Source: Charina bottae (lineage: Eukaryota > Chordata > Lepidosauria > Squamata > Charinaidae). Taken from it: a stretch of DNA of 64,000 bases. The stretch spans positions 22,237,001-22,301,000 of the forward strand of contig JALMGJ010000008.1 in NCBI GenBank assembly GCA_023362775.1. Reading direction: 5' to 3'. Each line of letters starts with the position of its first letter. Within the stretch, counting starts at the first letter, position 1. The notes below the pieces were generated by a model. That model searched no databases and had not been told where the DNA came from. It saw only the letters and a program-made list of their open reading frames with translations. This document shows, in pieces, positions 36,870 to 48,710 of this stretch. A program made the position numbers and the translations under genes.

Positions 36870-37515
36870 TCAGCTGGTCCAGAATGCAGCAGCGCTGGCA
36901 GTTATGGGTGCTATAAGATCAGCACATGTGACACCTCTGCTGCGCGAGCTGCATTGGGTACCAGTTTGCTTCCGGGTCCAATTCAAGGTGTTGGTTATCA
37001 CCTTTAAAGCCCTACATGGCATGGGGCCAGGGTATCTGAGGGACCGTCTCATCCCGATAACATCGACCCGCCCCACCCGTTCATTCAGAGAGGGCATGCT
37101 TCGGACCCCATCAATGAAGGAATTTCATTTGGCGGGGTCCAGGAGGCGAGCCTTCTCTGCAATAGTGCCCGCATTGTGGAACATCTTGCCCCCACCCCAG
37201 AGGTGAGGCTGACCCCCTCACTCCTGACCTTCCGGAAGTCTCTTAAGACCTGGCTCTGCCGCCTTGCCTGGGACGACGGAGGTGGTAGTGCCTCCTGGGG
37301 GTGGCTGGCCCCATAGTGCCTTGATCCTGATAGTGGATTTTACCATCTTTTGGATTTTTACTTATTCTATCTATTTATTGTTTTATTGTAATTTCATGTA
37401 TAGATTTTAACCTTTGCTATTTTGTAAACCGCCCAGAGTCCTCTATTCGGGGAGATGGGTGGTGATAAATTAAACAAACAAACAAACAAACAAACAAACA
37501 AACAAACAAATAAAT
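36870..37515 (+). mobile_element. L2 LINE 3' end with (CAAA)n tail
   Basis: The plus-strand frame 36568-37206 enters L2 homology at about 36860 with LQLVQNAAALAVMGA, then VTPLLRELHWVPVCFRVQFKVLVITFKALHG, then PGYLRDRLIP: the conserved C-terminal domain downstream of the L2 RT. After the frame ends, the 3' UTR closes with accgcccagagtcctct, ggggagatgggtgg and an AAAC tail at 37470-37512. The 5' part of the element is missing. The upstream 36568-36850 part of the frame looks unrelated. Confidence 0.85.
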
Positions 37516-38250
37516 GGTGATGCTCAGGCTTCTCCCCCACCCCACATCCCTACTCTTAACCTTTCCCCTGTCTATCACTTTTCCCATAATTGCTTTCTCT
37601 CAAAAAATCTGTTTGCTATCTGAAGAAGGAAAGCAGCAATTCATATTCTGGGGCTTGTGCTGCAGCTAACCATTTAGAGCCAGCGCAGACATGATACGTA
37701 AATCCCATTGCTGGAACTTCCATTGCTTTCACCACTCATTCTGTGTTTGTACATATGCATGTTGTGTGGATGTGTGAATTGGATCAGGACCATGCTGTGC
37801 AGGAAAGGAATTTAGCATCAAGAATCCCCTTTGAAGTTGCCATTATTATGGAGGGGATGACATGAATGATCTATATTGTTCAGGTAATATACCTCTTGCA
37901 CCTCTGGCCATTTGCTTATTAGGCTAACAAGCTTGTTATCATGGCTCATTTGTATATTCTGGCATCACCAAATAGTGCATTGATTTGATTCAAACGCTCA
38001 AAATGCTTAGGAATTTCAAAATAAGGCACAATTCAATGGGGTAAGTCAATAGTTCTCCTTTGAAATGAATAACTTTTCAAAGGTTCATATAGCCCTAGAA
38101 ACACAACTTACTTACTTGAGATACTAGGAAGCTGAGGGCAGCATACGAATGTACTTATCCCTCTAGAAGTGTTTAATCTTTCCATGCTACCGCAGGTCAA
38201 ATAAATCCAGAACATTGAGGCACATCCTCCCATAATACTTTTTTTTAAAA
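37516..38250. other. no recognised element
   Basis: No coding or transposon signature was recognised. Confidence 0.4.
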
Positions 38251-38562
38251 ATGGTTAAGATGCCAGGCTTGTCGATAGGAAAGTCGGCAGTTCGAGACCC
38301 GAGTGCCGTGTGATGGAGTAAGCTCCCGCACTCGCCCCAGCTCTTGCCAACCTAGCAATTCGAAAGCATGCAAATGCAAGTAGATTAATAGGTATCACTT
38401 TGGTGGGTAGGTAACAGCGTTCTGCGCTTGTCATGCCAGCCACATGACCATGTAAGCATCATCGGACAATGCTGGCTCTTCGGCTAACAAACGAAGATGA
38501 GCACCGGCCCCTAGAGTCAGACACGGCTGCACAAATGTGCGGGGAGAACCTTTACCTTTACC
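38251..38562 (+). mobile_element. Sauria SINE, head slightly truncated
   Basis: Sense copy of the SINE family at 11492-11830. It begins inside the tRNA-like head (ggttaagatgccaggcttg), keeps a box B-like cagttcgagacc, then runs through the body and ends in gaacctttacctttacct, the family's terminal repeat. The first 20-25 bp with box A are missing. The tail word agagtcagacacggctgc is the diverged form of the BovB-like motif. No clear target duplication was found. Confidence 0.85.
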
Positions 38563-39250
38563 TATATCTGTAGAGTATTGGAAGGATGTGCAATAGAAGA
38601 CTGTTCTAATGTAGCATTCCCCAACCAGGTGCCTTCCAGGTTTTTTGAGACTAGAAAGCCTCAGGTTGTGGAAGACTGAAGTACTATGAGATATGAAACG
38701 TGACTACTGTGCACTCCCATTTTCATACTCTGTGAACCGAAGCGTAACTTTAAAATTTGGTACTGAATCCTAAAGGAGAAGGGATAATATTGGAGACACT
38801 AATAATGTGTAAAATGCCTCTATGTTTTACTTTGTGGGCTTATTGTCAGAGGTTTACATTCTCACAGTCCATTTTAATTATCTTCTTTCAGAGTCTTCAA
38901 AGTGGTCCTATTAACTTCATTTCCCTCTGCTATACTTATCCCAGGTATTTCAAATATTCTGTGTTTTCTTATGCTAAATCCTTTCTCTGCATAATGAATT
39001 TGCTTAAAAGGACACACATAAGAACAAACGTGATTAATATTCTTGCTAGTGTTTCTTATGCTGAATCCCTTTTCAGATATTATTAAAGAGTCATTGCCTT
39101 TTTGTCCTTGAATACGTGTTCCTAAGAGCTTCCTTTCTCTTGAGCACAAGACAGAAAAGACTCTACTGCTTGTACAAATTAATGACAATCCTAACACTTT
39201 GGTACTTCAGACTTGAGATAATTTTATATAAAATTATTTACATGTTTCTT
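38563..39250. other. no recognised element
   Basis: No coding or transposon signature was recognised. The overlapping frames at 38757-39197 have no domains. Confidence 0.4.
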
Positions 39251-39255
39251 TACAA

Positions 39256-39303
<48 letters not shown>

Positions 39304-39404
39304 CGTCCGTCCATCCATCCATCCATCCATCCATCCATCCATCCATCCCCCTCACAAACCATTGATGGTGCATTGATTTGAGATCATCATCATCATCATC
39401 ATCA
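39256..39404. repeat. compound tetranucleotide repeat (TGTC)n(CGTC)n(CATC)n and a nearby (ATC)n
   Basis: TGTC to about 39299, three CGTC units, then CATC to 39349. A short ATC run follows at 39384-39404. The single-base steps between blocks suggest point mutation followed by expansion. Confidence 0.97.
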
Positions 39405-40104
39405 ATTATATGCATCATAGTGCACAATTTAGAGAAGTATAAATTTTGATAGGGAATTGAATTTTGGATCACTTCAAAAAGCTTGAAAAACATATGCTTA
39501 GAAAAGGTAAGTTCAAAAATTGTAAAACAAAAAGTAAATAAGTCAAAAGTTTTAAATATAGCAAGTTGAATTGAATGAAACCAAATTAATTTCTCCTTAC
39601 ACTTACTCCTGATGCTGTTGCAAACGTTTTGTTTCTGTTTTCCTATAGTTTGATCCAATCATAATTCAGTCAGACACACCTGATTTGCATAATCTGAAGA
39701 TTAGACAGCACACCGGAGCAGTTGTGGGATAACATTAATATGTAGTTGTTGAAGAGAGCTGTGTTTCTATTTTAAAAAGACTACATTTACTAAACTAAAT
39801 TGGAAAGTAAATTGTAAGCAAAGCATAGATTTAGCTTTCTATACAAACGTGAAGTATTTCAGGACAGTACAGCCTGTAATCTGGCAATGTTATTTATATG
39901 GATAACTTTTCTAAAGAATCATTGTGGAAATATATATATTCTTGGTATAAGCATTTGAAGACAGTAGTTGGGTTATTTATAACAATTGTGTTCTTTCTAA
40001 TAATAGTTTTATAATTTGTTTTCTTTCTGAAAATAACCATAGTTGAATAATTAAGCCTTCATTCATACAAGTTAATTTGATCTTGAAAGGTTTTCCATAC
40101 ATGT
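39405..40104. other. no recognised element
   Basis: AT-rich sequence without a recognised element. Confidence 0.4.
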
Positions 40105-40112
40105 GTCAAGAA

Positions 40113-40614
40113 TAGGCTGACCATACGTCCCGTTTTGAACAGCACAGTCCCTTTTTTTAGCATTTTTCAACTGTCCCGTCGTTTTGATAAAAATCTCAAT
40201 TTTGTCCCATTTTTTAAACCCGGCAGGAATGGCGCAGAAGGAGGATCCGAGCCGGAGCTGCCAATTGGAGGCAGCCTGGAAGAGGAAGCCCTCCTGCCTA
40301 TCAGCGCGCAGCAAAGGAGGGCGGAGAGGCGGAGAGGAGGGCAGACTGGGGGGTGGGGTTTGCAGGCATGAGCCAATCGTGTGAACCGGGGGTGGGGTTT
40401 GCAGGTGGGAGCCAATTGCGCGGACCGGGGCGGGGTTTGCCGGCGGGAGCCAATCGCATGGACCAGGGGCAGGGTTTGCCGGTGGGAGCCAATCGTATGG
40501 ACCGGGGGGCGAGGACCCCTGTCTTTTTCATGAATATGGAATATTACATAAGACCCTGTCCTGTTTTGCCATCCCAATGTCCCGTTTTTGTCTCAAGGAA
40601 ATATGGTCAGCCTA
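40113..40614. mobile_element. hAT-type miniature transposon with internal GC-rich cargo
   Basis: Terminal inverted repeats taggctgaccatac and gtcagccta (right end, complement) border the element. The 8-bp target duplication gtcaagaa is perfect at 40105-40112 and 40615-40622, diagnostic of the hAT superfamily. Subterminal words cgtcccgttttg and gtcccgtttttg are also inverted. The interior, 40215-40515, is much richer in G, C and CpG than the surroundings and includes four tandem units (see next entry). No transposase is encoded, so it depends on another hAT element. The 211-bp relative at 60504 lacks the GC-rich interior. Confidence 0.92.
40350..40508 (+). promoter_or_regulatory. four tandem GC-box plus CCAAT units inside the hAT element
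   Basis: A 38-39 bp unit is repeated four times; the GCCAAT word begins at 40372, 40411, 40449 and 40488. Each unit has a G-rich block (ggggtggggtttg or ggggcggggtttgc) followed by a gGGAGCCAATYG-like block. These resemble Sp1/KLF-type GC boxes and NF-Y CCAAT boxes. Whether it drives transcription is an inference from motif content only; a neutral minisatellite is the alternative. Confidence 0.5.
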
Positions 40615-40624
40615 GTCAAGAAGG

Positions 40625-43600
40625 AGAATTCAGGTCTGTGTTCCTGATTCTGGCAGCAAGAAATATATTTTTCTGTATCTCCTTGCTGTGCCATCTAGTA
40701 GTCATCCAGATAATTGTGGCTCAGATCTTGTAGCCCTACATCAGCCAGGATTTCTAAATATCGTAAATCAAACTATAAAGCATCCTGTCTTAGAAAAATA
40801 GTGCATTAATTTTTGCAAACTAGTGACATAAAAAAATACTAAATTCTTTCCCATGCAAGTTATTCTAAAAGTTGTGCAATAGGTCTTTTAAAAACTGCAT
40901 CCCAAAGTGTGTACTTTTGAGCTTTTAAAAGATTAATGCCATATAGTATAAGCCTACCCACATAAAACCACAAAATGGCATAATTGCTATTTCCATGCAT
41001 TATTTATAGCTAAAAGTTCTATGAAAAAATAAAGTCCATAAAACAATGTCATTGAGTGTTAAAATCAATCTGTTTGCTCCACCTTCATTGACATCAAAAT
41101 ATTACCTCATAGGTTTTAGAGGCAGTGCTTCATAAGTATACTTTGATTTAAGAAAAGATAAACATTAATAAGTATGCTATTCTTCTGCACATAACTCGTC
41201 TTAATTGTTCATTACCATAGCTTAGTACATTTAGCACAAAATAGTATTCCTTTTATACTATACATTAGGTATTTTTTCAATATATTTTTAAAGGAGATAG
41301 AGATGGATAGCAGAACAATCTCAAGGACTGCTTTATGTATTATGTGGCTCGACATTTTGGGTTAGAATAAAGCCTACTAGCTTTAAACTGTGATGTCTTG
41401 TGCCTGATTTATCCCATTTTACTAGATAAAGGCAAATGCTGACCATTCTGACCATAATAGGCCATCATCATTGCCAACTGAAAAGGAATAAATTGGCAAT
41501 CACAGACAAATTGGCAAGTGAAGATGTTAACCAATATATTTCCACACTTCCTAGAGGTCACTTCCTTGGTCAAAACTCTAGTGCAATGTTTGGAAAAAAA
41601 AACAGTTCTTAAAAGCTTCACAAAATGCCAATTGGGTCTGGCCCATCCAAATCTCATGGGACAAACAGGCAGATGCCAGTACAGAGAAGGCACAGAGCTG
41701 GGTCCCATCACGGCATTATGACAGGGGGACATGGGGCATGCCAGTTCTAACAGATCTGGTGGCATGAACAGAACTAAGGGGAGACAGGTGATTCTGACAA
41801 TAAGCCAGGCTTGTGCCATGAAGTGCTTAAAGGCATAACCAGTGATATCCAGCCAGTGTTAGCGAAAGTTGTGTTTTAGAAGGAACATAGAAATTAAAAA
41901 TAAAATCATTTAAGAATCAATGGCAGGCTGTATGAGTGGGATAAAATTAGATCAATCTTTGGTCATAATCTACGTCATCTGTATTGTCCAGAATTCTTAT
42001 GCTTATTAAACAATAAGAAATCCACTCAATCAAATATCTGTTCTTCTTTTTTTCATTTCTCTCTTAAGTACATTTAATATAGCTTGCAACCAATAGTCAT
42101 TGGAGCTTTCCAAGATGTAATGTGGTTATTTTTGAGAACATTTAAACTTCCAAATATCCAGTTTCAAAATTAAAAACTTCAGGTTGTTCATGCTATTAGG
42201 GTGATTACTAGTGAATTTTTAAAAATTATTTATTATTGTGTACTTAAATTGATGTTTTTATTTTTTTATTACAAGCTGCTGAGCAATGCTTGAGTAGACA
42301 GCATATGAATATTCATAATAAATAATAAACTTGTTAAATATTATTATTTTTTTACATATCTTTTGTTTCTTTATGAGAAAACAGTCCTATTTCTATTTCA
42401 TGTTCCTTCGAAGATACAACATATTCCTGTTTTTTTTAAAATTTATTTTTAGCATCAATTATAGCCAAAGCTTCTGAACTTAAAAAAGAACCAGGATATG
42501 AAATGTTAGAATTATACATGTTGCAGAATTGTACTTTTAATCTGAAATAATACAAACAATTGGGTTAGAATTTTTTTTCCTGGTATTTCTTGCCATATTA
42601 CAAAATCTGTTTTCAACAGCTCAGAACAAGCTAGTACTTGGAAAGGAAACCCCTAAGAAATCAAGGCTGTAGATAGGATTGGGAAGTTGAAAAAAAAACA
42701 TGCTGGAAGGCAATCATAGAACACTTCCATAGGCATCCACAGAATGCTTTCATAAAAATTATGAAAATGACACTGCATCGTTATGTCAGAAACTCTGCCT
42801 TTTGGGGGCAAGTGTGTGATGTTACAATGCATATACAAAACAAGTACAGTATGTCTTGCACTGCAATAGCATGATACTGCTTCTGTCATTCCCCCTTGAC
42901 GCTTCTGAGCTTGCCTATGGGTATGTCCATGAATTTACCATAATGCAAGCTGGTCTTAAAGAAAACTTTAACTTTACTTTAACATAAAGGATAGAGGGGG
43001 GAAAAATTATACTACTACTCTGCCAAGTCTATTTATAACTTAATCCTTCCCCTTTGATACATATATAGCCAAAGGCAAAGAAAAACACTGTTTTTTTACT
43101 ATATAACAAAAACTGTGTGTTTTGACAAGAGTTAATTTTGTAAGTAAAAAATTCTACTGAAATCAGTTAAATTACACATATCTTTAAAAGGAAATAGTAA
43201 AACACCTGTCATAATGGTGTGAACAGTGCTGCTAAAATCTATAATTAAAATAGGTCTCATGGGTGACATTACAATCCATTACTACACTTGACAGCTACTC
43301 TAGACACTTGGCTCCTAATCTGATATATTAATCCTCACTTGTGTTGACCTATTGATTATCTGTCCTAATTCAATTTTCCCTATTTGAGGAACCATGTCAC
43401 CTGATTTGTGAGTATGTCCCAGAATAATGTATCCATATTTGATCATAAATCTATATTATGAGTATGGTGGTGTGTTCTTTATAATTTTCCTTACTGCTTA
43501 GCAATGAAAAGATGGATGATGCTGTAAGAAAAAAAGAGTGCATGGTTATCTATATCTATTGAAACAGACCTTGCTGCCTACATTTATGAAGAAAAGGAAA

Positions 43601-44890
43601 GGAATACATACAAATAGACTGAAGGAATATACAAATAATTCTTTATTATGCAAAACTGCACAGTAGCTTGAGTATTGCTTCACAATTGTAAATGAATTGA
43701 ATAGCCCAGAATTTTCTTTTCCTTAAAATATCATCACGTTTTGACAAGATAAGGTTGTAATGATAGAAGATGAGTTGAAAGGTTTTTTTTCTCTGTTCTT
43801 CCCAACCTTTTTCTTTTCCTCCCCTCCAGCAAGTCAGATGAAAATTAAATATGTTTTTATGAACATTTGGCTGTTCTGTATTCATATAATTGACAGAAGA
43901 GCAGAATTCATGTTCATTATAGTAACAGTGCTGTATATTCATTCAACTTATGCTGCGTATCTTGCATACATAGACAAGCCTATTACATAGAATGTTTTGA
44001 AAGAAAGGAAGTAGAGTAATTAAAAGTAAGGACAAATGTTTTAGAAGTACTTTTGTTCACATTTTTGATAAAACTGCATTTTGGTCCAATACTTTCCAGT
44101 AATGGGAATATCACTCTGCATATATTCTGCATATAGTCTGCATATAGTCTACAAGTACATTACTACTTCATCTGGAAATATGCTAGGAGGGACAAATCTT
44201 AATTAGATACTTTGTTTAGGAAATATAATTTGGAGCAATATAGAGGGCTGCTTCGGGAAAAACAGGTAAGTCAGTCACCTTGCTTGTGGCGGGGGGAGAG
44301 AGAGAATGAGAGTGTGTCACTTGTCATGATTAATATTATTATCTGTTGTTTTCTTGAGCTAGATAAAAAGTAAAAAAAATTGATCCCTAATGGTTAGGTC
44401 AACATGTAGTCTTGAACAGTACTATTAGAAAGTGACAGTAGAGTATGGGGTCTACACACATCCAGAAAAAAATTGGATCTAGGATACTGGTAGAAACCCT
44501 TTTTCCTCTGTCAAAAGCCACATTTCTCGGAGGTGTTCTGCTAGGGAGATGGACGTGTGATGCTGTTCGACTTTTCTCATTATGACGTTTTTCATCTTGC
44601 TGTCTATATAGCAAGATCATTTCACTATTTACAAATTCGAAGGAAATATTCAGATGAATATTCATTTTAATTTGTATGTGGGGAAAATACATGTTTTATA
44701 AATACTTTTCTAAAATACATGTGTTTACATTACAAAGATGTGAAAAGGGAGGATTATAAAATGTGCATGTATCCTAGATTTTCAAATATGCATATTATCC
44801 AAAATTAATAAGTTCACACAATTCTAATGGGCCAAATTTCTTACCTTCCTAAAGAGATTGCTCTTGCCAGAGATCTGAATTGATCATTAT
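40625..44890. other. no recognised element
   Basis: About 4.3 kb of AT-rich sequence with short homopolymer runs. There is a small tandem of ctgcatata units near 44115-44152. No coding or transposon signature was recognised. Confidence 0.5.
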
Positions 44891-44893
44891 GCT

Positions 44894-45017
44894 ATTGAAA
44901 TTTGGCTCATGAAATTTGGCTGAGGACTACATATAGTAGTCCTATATATATATATACATATATATGTAGGACTACTATACGTAGTCCTCAGCCAAATTTC
45001 ATGAGCCAAATTTCAAT
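44894..45017. repeat. 124-bp near-perfect palindrome
   Basis: Left arm from attgaaatttggctcatg (44894) and right arm ending catgagccaaatttcaat (45017) are complementary over about 55 bp each, with one A/G mismatch and one small indel. The centre is an AT-dinucleotide loop near 44950-44961. Within each arm gaaatttggct is present twice. No target duplication or known transposon end was recognised. Confidence 0.95.
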
Positions 45018-45048
45018 GTATGTATGTATGTATGTGTGTGTGTGTGTG

Positions 45049-45105
<57 letters not shown>
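45018..45105. repeat. (TATG)n(TG)n(TA)n microsatellite
   Basis: TATG units, then TG, then about 23 TA units to 45105. It directly abuts the 124-bp palindrome. Confidence 0.98.
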
Positions 45106-45107
<2 letters not shown>

Positions 45108-46600
45108 TTATACCTTCCCCCCTGAGTTCTGCAATGTATTTTTCAGAGAGCAGAGTATGCCATGAGTAGAAGGGTTGCTTCTTTAGGCAAGAGGTTTCTC
45201 CCCACCCATTCACTCCACCAAAATTTGTGTGTTTTGTCCCAAGTAAATGGATCATCACAAATCCTTGTTGAGTATATGTGGCTAACTGTATTTTTACTGA
45301 CCCAAATTAGCTGTTGCCTTTTTCTTAAGTATCCTTTTGTATGGCTCCAAGTGGGGAAATAGGCCACAGAGTTCTTGTTCTGTTATTACAATAAGACTAT
45401 TACTATTTTATTGATTACAGCTACATATCTGTGCATACATGAGTATGTGCGTGGCTAGAGAGAGGAAGAATATGAAAATAGTATAATTTTTAAAATGGAG
45501 GCCCAGAACTCAAGAAATACTACATGTAGAAAAGAGATACCAATGTTATTTATTTACATATTTATTTCATTTATTTTTAAGATAGCACTGAGATTTAGTT
45601 GTAAGTTATTTCCAGGATTAGTTTGTAGATAGGCAAACAGTTTTTTGCTTTGAGGATTAGTGGATTGTTAGCAAGTGTTAATTACAGCATGGAAGAAAAT
45701 GTTAGAGAAAGTGAAAAGAGGGAAAGTGAGAATTCAGTGTATCCAATTATGGCAGGGATGACAGACTGTTTAAAGGCTATTTGAAGATGGTGAGAGAGTG
45801 TAATTAATAAAGGAAATAGGGCAATTGGAAGTATTTGAGAGCTGTCATTTCTTATATCTCAGAGCTGTTTGAGAAAGATTTCTGTCCTTGGAGTATCAGA
45901 GTAATCAGAGATGAGCTACATGGGTGGCACTGCTAACTAGAAAGCTCATTGCAGGATGAGGATCTGTTGCTGCTGGAAACATTGAGAATTGGATGGCAGC
46001 TGGAAGATCAGGGGACGTGACCAGAAACAGAAGCCAAAGTGTGATTTTTTTGACAGTTGAACTGCTTAGTTTGTCAGTGAAAATGACTTCATCACAAATG
46101 GACTTGACAGATCAGCCCACAAGCAAAAAGCAAGAACTAGGGAATTGAAAGAACTGTAGTGAATTCCTGCTGTGCAAATCTGGCCAGTTTGAAGAACGGT
46201 TGCTGGCAGCTATTGAGGGCTGATGGTTCCATAAATGATGCCCTGGAAGATTGGGCAGGACTAAGGAAGTGCGCTGACTAGAAAAAGAACTACTTCATTG
46301 TGCCATCTAGGGAGAGATGAGGAGGGCTGGAGATGGTCCCCTCACCTTATAGTGGGAGGAGTGTTGGAGGAAGCCCCTTAAGCCAGAACATAATTAGTAG
46401 GTGGAAGGGGAGTACTGCAGGGTTTGAGAGGGGGCTACTAACTTGGTGATTTAGGTAGGGAAGAACACGTAACGAAAGGGGAAGTCTGAGTGAATAAGTG
46501 AATGTGACTAGTCTGAGCCTGCACATCCCCAGCAGCCTCTTCATTTACTGAGGAGCTGAGGAAAATAAAAAAAGATGCCTGGACTGATGGTGGTGGAAAC
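45106..46600. other. no recognised element
   Basis: No coding or transposon signature. The overlapping frames at 45143-45367 are shadows. L2 homology becomes visible from about 46600. Confidence 0.4.
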
Positions 46601-47345
46601 CAGAAGTGGATATGATAAGCCCTGATAAAAGTTTATGTTACAGCCTACAAGTAATAAGAGTAATAAAAGTTAAATTCTCTGTACTTACTGTGTCTGTTGA
46701 TTCATACCCAGCAACCTTCTTCAGAGTGATCTGGACCCTTTTAGGGAAGGATGGGTGGAACAAAACCACTACAGGCATGCCAGATGAGTTTATGGGATTT
46801 CTACTGGCTCAAATTACTCATATCTGCTCTGGTTTGGATGCCAGCCCATTGTGGTGAGGAAGGCATCACTATGTTACTATCTGGGACACATTTAATCTTG
46901 TGCAACCCAAGAAAGTGAATAAGGTTCTCTGTAGTCTGAATTCTGCCATCCACAGGCTAGATCCCTGCCTCTCCTGCCTTATTTGGATGGTTGGAGAAAG
47001 CATGACCATTTGGCTTTAGGAAATAGTTAACACCACCTGCCTTTAAAAAGATAATAGTTTGCCCTCTGTTGAAGAGGCCTTCTTTGAACCCAGCTGTTTT
47101 CTACAACTTTCACCCAGTTTCCAATATTGCACTGGTGGTAGCAAATCAGTTACAAAGGATCCTAAATGAAACAAATTATCCGGATGGTTTCCAATCAAGT
47201 TTCAGACTTTGTTATGGGACAGAAACAGCATTGGTCAATTACTTCCTTTGGGACCTCAATGGAGGAATGTTCCCCTTGAGCTCTTAGATATAATATCACA
47301 GCAGCATTCTATAGCATTGACCATGATAATCTTCAAATACCATCT
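46600..47345 (+). mobile_element. L2 LINE relic, upstream half
   Basis: Plus-strand broken frames give the L2 linker and RT start: LDPCLSCL-type block near 46965, then RPSLNPAVFYNF (47074-47109), NIALVVANQLQRIL, FQSSFRLCYGTETALV near 47200 (the FQSGFRPG-TETALV motif region) and a decayed palm. The next expected motifs resume only after 48212, so the element is split by the insertion at about 47345-48212. Confidence 0.75.
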
Positions 47346-47842
47346 CACAATATGGATTCTCCATCCAATTCCCACTCCAATCAGATCTGAAAGCCAAGAA
47401 AAGTTTCAAACAAAGGGTCATGGATGTGGCTGCCCAAGATGATACTGCATCCCTTAAACATGTCAAGTCTTTGAAGTGGCTGGCTCAACAAAAATCAGCC
47501 TCCCAGCTAGAAAAATATTTAACAACTTATATGCCCCAACATCTTAAACTTATATGCCCCAACATCTTAGAAGAGCTTTTTCTAGAACTCGTTTTGAACA
47601 ACTAGATTCTATGGTAAGATATGGAAGGTTTCATGGAGTTCCATTTGAAGAAAGACTGTGTATCTCTGGTGCGCCAGCTGTTGAAGACACTGCACATATT
47701 CTATTTGATTGCAAACTATATTCTGCAGAAAGGACTGCTTGCTTAGATTCTTATTTAAAAACCAAAAAATGCCAGGGCATCCAGGAGAAATTGTCTTACT
47801 TTTTGCAGGGAACAAACCTGCATATTACTAGTAAAAAAAAAA

Positions 47843-47993
47843 AGGTAAAGGTTCCCCCCGCACATTTGTGCAGTTGTGTCCGACTCTAGGGGCCTGTGCT
47901 CATCTCCGTTTGTTAGCCGAAGAGCCAGCGTTGTCCGAAGACGCTTCCACGGTCATGTGGCCGCATGACGCGCATGGAACGCTGTTACCTACC
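47843..47993 (-). mobile_element. 5'-truncated Sauria SINE
   Basis: Only the tail half is present: ggtaaaggttccccccgca through gccgaagagccagcg to gctgttacctacc. It contains the BovB-like cagttgtgtccgactct at 47867-47883. It sits between the coding end and the 3' UTR of the surrounding LINE. The A-run at 47832-47842 flanks its 3' side. Confidence 0.85.
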
Positions 47994-48132
47994 AGACTAT
48001 TTAGATCAGATTGGGGTTAACTGTAGGGGTGACAATTTATTATGAATTTGTTCTATTGTTTTCTTTGTATTTACCTGTCTACTTGTATTGGTTTTATACT
48101 TTTGATATGGTCAAATGATTAAATCAATAAAG

Positions 48133-48212
48133 ATTCTATTCTATTCTATTCTATTCTATTCTATTCTATTCTATTCTATTCTATTCTATTCTATTCTATT
48201 CTATTCTATTCT
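48133..48212. repeat. (ATTCT)n microsatellite
   Basis: Sixteen or so pentanucleotide units continuing the LINE terminus aataaagattct. Confidence 0.98.
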
Positions 48213-48710
48213 GAATCACCTTCAGGAGCTGGGATTTGGGAGTTCTGCTCCAACCTCAGGGGTGTCCCATTGGTGGTCTTGTGGAAAACATCACTCAAAC
48301 CCTTGGAAATTCCATTGTGCAGTTCCTCAGAGTCTGGTGGTTCTCCTGTATTATTTAATCTGTAAATGAATCTGCTGGAGTAAGCCATATGCCAGCTCAA
48401 GATGATGTTTCATCTACAGTAAATGCTAATCACACCCATGCCAATGACATTACCAACCTAGGCTGAGCTGGAGATGCAGTTGGTCCTGAACCAGTGTCTG
48501 GGAGGCTATAAAGATGTGGATGTGGCAAAACAAGCTTGGATTAAATCTATGAAGTGGGACTTGTGTGTCAATAGACATCATGATAACATTTGCTCTGGTA
48601 GTTATTCTGGATGAGGTCATGCTCCCCCTGTAGGAGTTGATTTGAGTCTAGAGGTTCTCCTAGACTCCACAATTTTTTTTAATACATACATAAATCTCTT
48701 CTGCAAAGTC
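48213..48710 (+). mobile_element. L2 LINE relic, downstream half
   Basis: Picks up the L2 RT after the insertion. The frame 48115-48369 reads VPQSLVVLLYYLICK near 48315-48360 at the GVPQGSVLSPLLF position, followed by broken frames in which acccatgccaatgacatta (48435) fits the CHQYADDTQ position. Stops are frequent. Confidence 0.6.

Larger units (their letters stand above)
47346..48212 (+). mobile_element. LINE 3' end with ATTCT tail inserted in L2
   Basis: The frames 47420-47605 and 47554-47889 encode a C-terminal LINE domain: RAFSRTRFEQLDSMVRYGRF, then RLCISGAPAVEDTAHILFDC. The Cys-rich R-C..G...ED..HIL..C pattern is typical of several CR1/L3- and R4-like elements. The 3' UTR ends in ttaaatcaataaagattct and runs straight into (ATTCT)n at 48133-48212. 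Snake 'Snake1' CR1/L3 elements are known to carry AATAG-type tails, the same repeat on the other strand; this match is an inference. A SINE interrupts it at 47843. Confidence 0.65.

Noticed and set aside
39224..39658. Frame with repeated MDGWMDGW and TDRQTDRQ segments
   Set aside because: Translation of the TGTC/CGTC/CATC repeats.
40350..40508. Regular repeats considered as a CRISPR array
   Set aside because: Units are contiguous with no unique spacers, and the genome context is vertebrate.
40072..40733. Overlapping open frames with repeated Pro/Gly segments
   Set aside because: They follow the 38-39 bp tandem units of the hAT miniature element and have no known domain.
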